A stretch of DNA of 64,000 nucleotides. Origin: Tardiphaga sp. Lineage in GTDB: Bacteria > Pseudomonadota > Alphaproteobacteria > Rhizobiales > Xanthobacteraceae. The stretch covers positions 32,863 to 96,862 of the forward strand of contig JASBVG010000089.1 of NCBI GenBank assembly GCA_030147505.1, written 5' to 3'. Below are positions 63,340-64,000 of the stretch, piece after piece (within the stretch, counting starts at the first letter, position 1; every line of letters begins with the position of its first letter). The notes beneath the pieces were generated by a model. The model made no database searches. It saw nothing but the letters and a program-made list of their open reading frames with translations, and was not told the origin of the DNA. The position numbers were made by a program, and so were the translations under genes.

Positions 63340-63819
63340 GTGAAGACCTTGCTCGAAATGTCTGATAGCTTTCGTATATTGCCGCATCTGGTTGCTCTTT
63401 CCGTCGCATATATTTTGGCGCTGCCGATCGGCTGGAATCGCGAGCGCGCCGAACGCAGCGCCGGTTTGCGCACATTCCCGCTGGTGGCTCTGGCGAGCTG
63501 CGGCATCGTCCAGGCGACCGAGGGCATCCTCAACGGCCACCCCGAAGGCACCGCCCGTATTATCGAGGGTCTGATGACCGGCATGGGTTTCATCGGGGGC
63601 GGCGCGATCCTGAAACATGGAGGCTCGGTGCGCGGCACCGCGACGGCGGCCAGCCTGTGGGCGACCGGCGCCACCGGCGCGGCGGTGGGGCTCGGCGCCT
63701 ATGACGTGGCGGTGGTGATCTCGCTGTTCACCTTCCTGACGTTGTGGCTGCTGGTTCCATTCAAGGAAGAGGGCGGCAAGGAGGACGAGAACGGGCTGAA
63801 ACCGCATAGCGAGCTGTGA
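63340..63819 (+). CDS. mgtC: MgtC/SapB-family membrane protein
   Basis: The 159-residue integral membrane protein has several hydrophobic segments and the MgtC pattern AYILALPIGWNRERAERSAGLRTFPLVALASCG and GLMTGMGFIGGGAILKHGGSVRGTATAASLWATGATG. Family members act in virulence, magnesium limitation or membrane potential. It lacks the C-terminal ACT-like domain of the Salmonella form, as is usual for the shorter branch. The GTG at 63340 has GGAG upstream; an ATG at 63358 is the alternative. Confidence 0.9.
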   Translation: MKTLLEMSDSFRILPHLVALSVAYILALPIGWNRERAERSAGLRTFPLVALASCGIVQATEGILNGHPEGTARIIEGLMTGMGFIGGGAILKHGGSVRGTATAASLWATGATGAAVGLGAYDVAVVISLFTFLTLWLLVPFKEEGGKEDENGLKPHSEL

Positions 63820-63832
63820 GCAATGGGCTGGC

Positions 63833-63847
63833 GCTTTGCTGCAAAGC
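63833..63847. other. Perfect palindrome after mgtC
   Basis: GCTTTGC-T-GCAAAGC lies 13 bases after the mgtC stop codon. It is a short hairpin without a T-run. The remaining bases up to 64000 show no gene I can support. Confidence 0.35.
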
Positions 63848-64000
63848 AGCGTACAAGGCCGCCATCCCGATACGCACCGGACTCCCTGGACCCGACGTGA
63901 CCGTCAAATGAAGGACGGCAGATTCGATTCCGTTTGGTCCCAGTATCTCGATGTCGAACATCAGATGAGTCCCGGCCGCGTGATGCGGCCTGCCGCAACC

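Noticed and set aside
63699..63998. 99-codon minus-strand frame at the right edge
   Set aside because: It overlaps mgtC on the other strand, is rich in serine and arginine, and has no clear start or domain.

Overview
The window reads as a chromosomal segment of a high-GC alphaproteobacterium, most likely from the Bradyrhizobium/Rhodopseudomonas/Tardiphaga group (Nitrobacteraceae). The reasons are the single bifunctional Rsh gene next to rpoZ, the protein sequences of smpB, mmsA and ilvA, and several intergenic palindromic repeat families that I associate with that group. The genus is an inference from memory. I see no insertion sequence, prophage, CRISPR array or rRNA operon.

Layout. 1-6.4 kb is housekeeping: the 3' end of mscL, smpB, a peroxiredoxin, a family-5-type uracil-DNA glycosylase, a NYN-domain protein, rpoZ and rsh. 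6.4-7.2 kb holds no gene but decayed palindromic repeats and a strongly base-paired element of about 400 bases. 7.2-14.5 kb is an acyl-CoA degradation block (SCP2-type thiolase, DUF35 zinc-ribbon partner, MaoC hydratase, HSD17B4-like dehydrogenase, DapA-family lyase, NUDIX hydrolase, acyl-CoA ligase). 14.7-19.7 kb has a quinohaemoprotein alcohol dehydrogenase and an orphan PAS histidine kinase. 19.7-25.5 kb is mixed: a GrlR-like protein, a self-contained tiny gene with a near-complete anti-16S Shine-Dalgarno sequence, a PilZ protein, tRNA-Arg, a polymerase/ligase-like membrane protein, ilvA and a small ClpP-fold-like periplasmic protein.

25.5-36.6 kb is carboxylate and acyl-CoA metabolism. 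A TAXI-type TRAP importer lies divergent from an IclR regulator and an orphan acyl-CoA carboxyltransferase. After it come a FabF paralogue, an MFS transporter, a thiolase and an enoyl-CoA hydratase-like gene on the minus strand. A TetR regulator sits beside them, and the same inverted repeat (ATGAT-N4-ATCAT) lies in front of the thiolase and in front of tetR. 37.5-42.2 kb is a valine-degradation cluster (mmsA, isobutyryl-CoA dehydrogenase, 3-hydroxyisobutyryl-CoA hydrolase, mmsB). 42.3-45.5 kb is a second ligase/MaoC/dehydrogenase module, parallel to the one at 8.9-10.9 kb.

45.5-64 kb is mostly single genes: a TIGR03862-type flavoprotein, an operon of YaiI, Uup and a D-threonine-aldolase-like enzyme, a glutathione peroxidase, a large L,D-transpeptidase, creA, an SDR, small secreted proteins, an antitoxin remnant, a MocR/PPOX divergent pair, a BtuF-like binding protein without a signal peptide, a PaaI thioesterase, a GNAT enzyme, a DUF2161 protein and an MgtC protein.

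No large undescribed system is evident. The most unusual signals are the tiny gene at 20.23-20.43 kb, the structured element at 6.55-6.95 kb, the paired TetR-type operators at 35.69 and 36.65 kb, and palindromes that look like operators for the IclR, MocR and GNAT genes.
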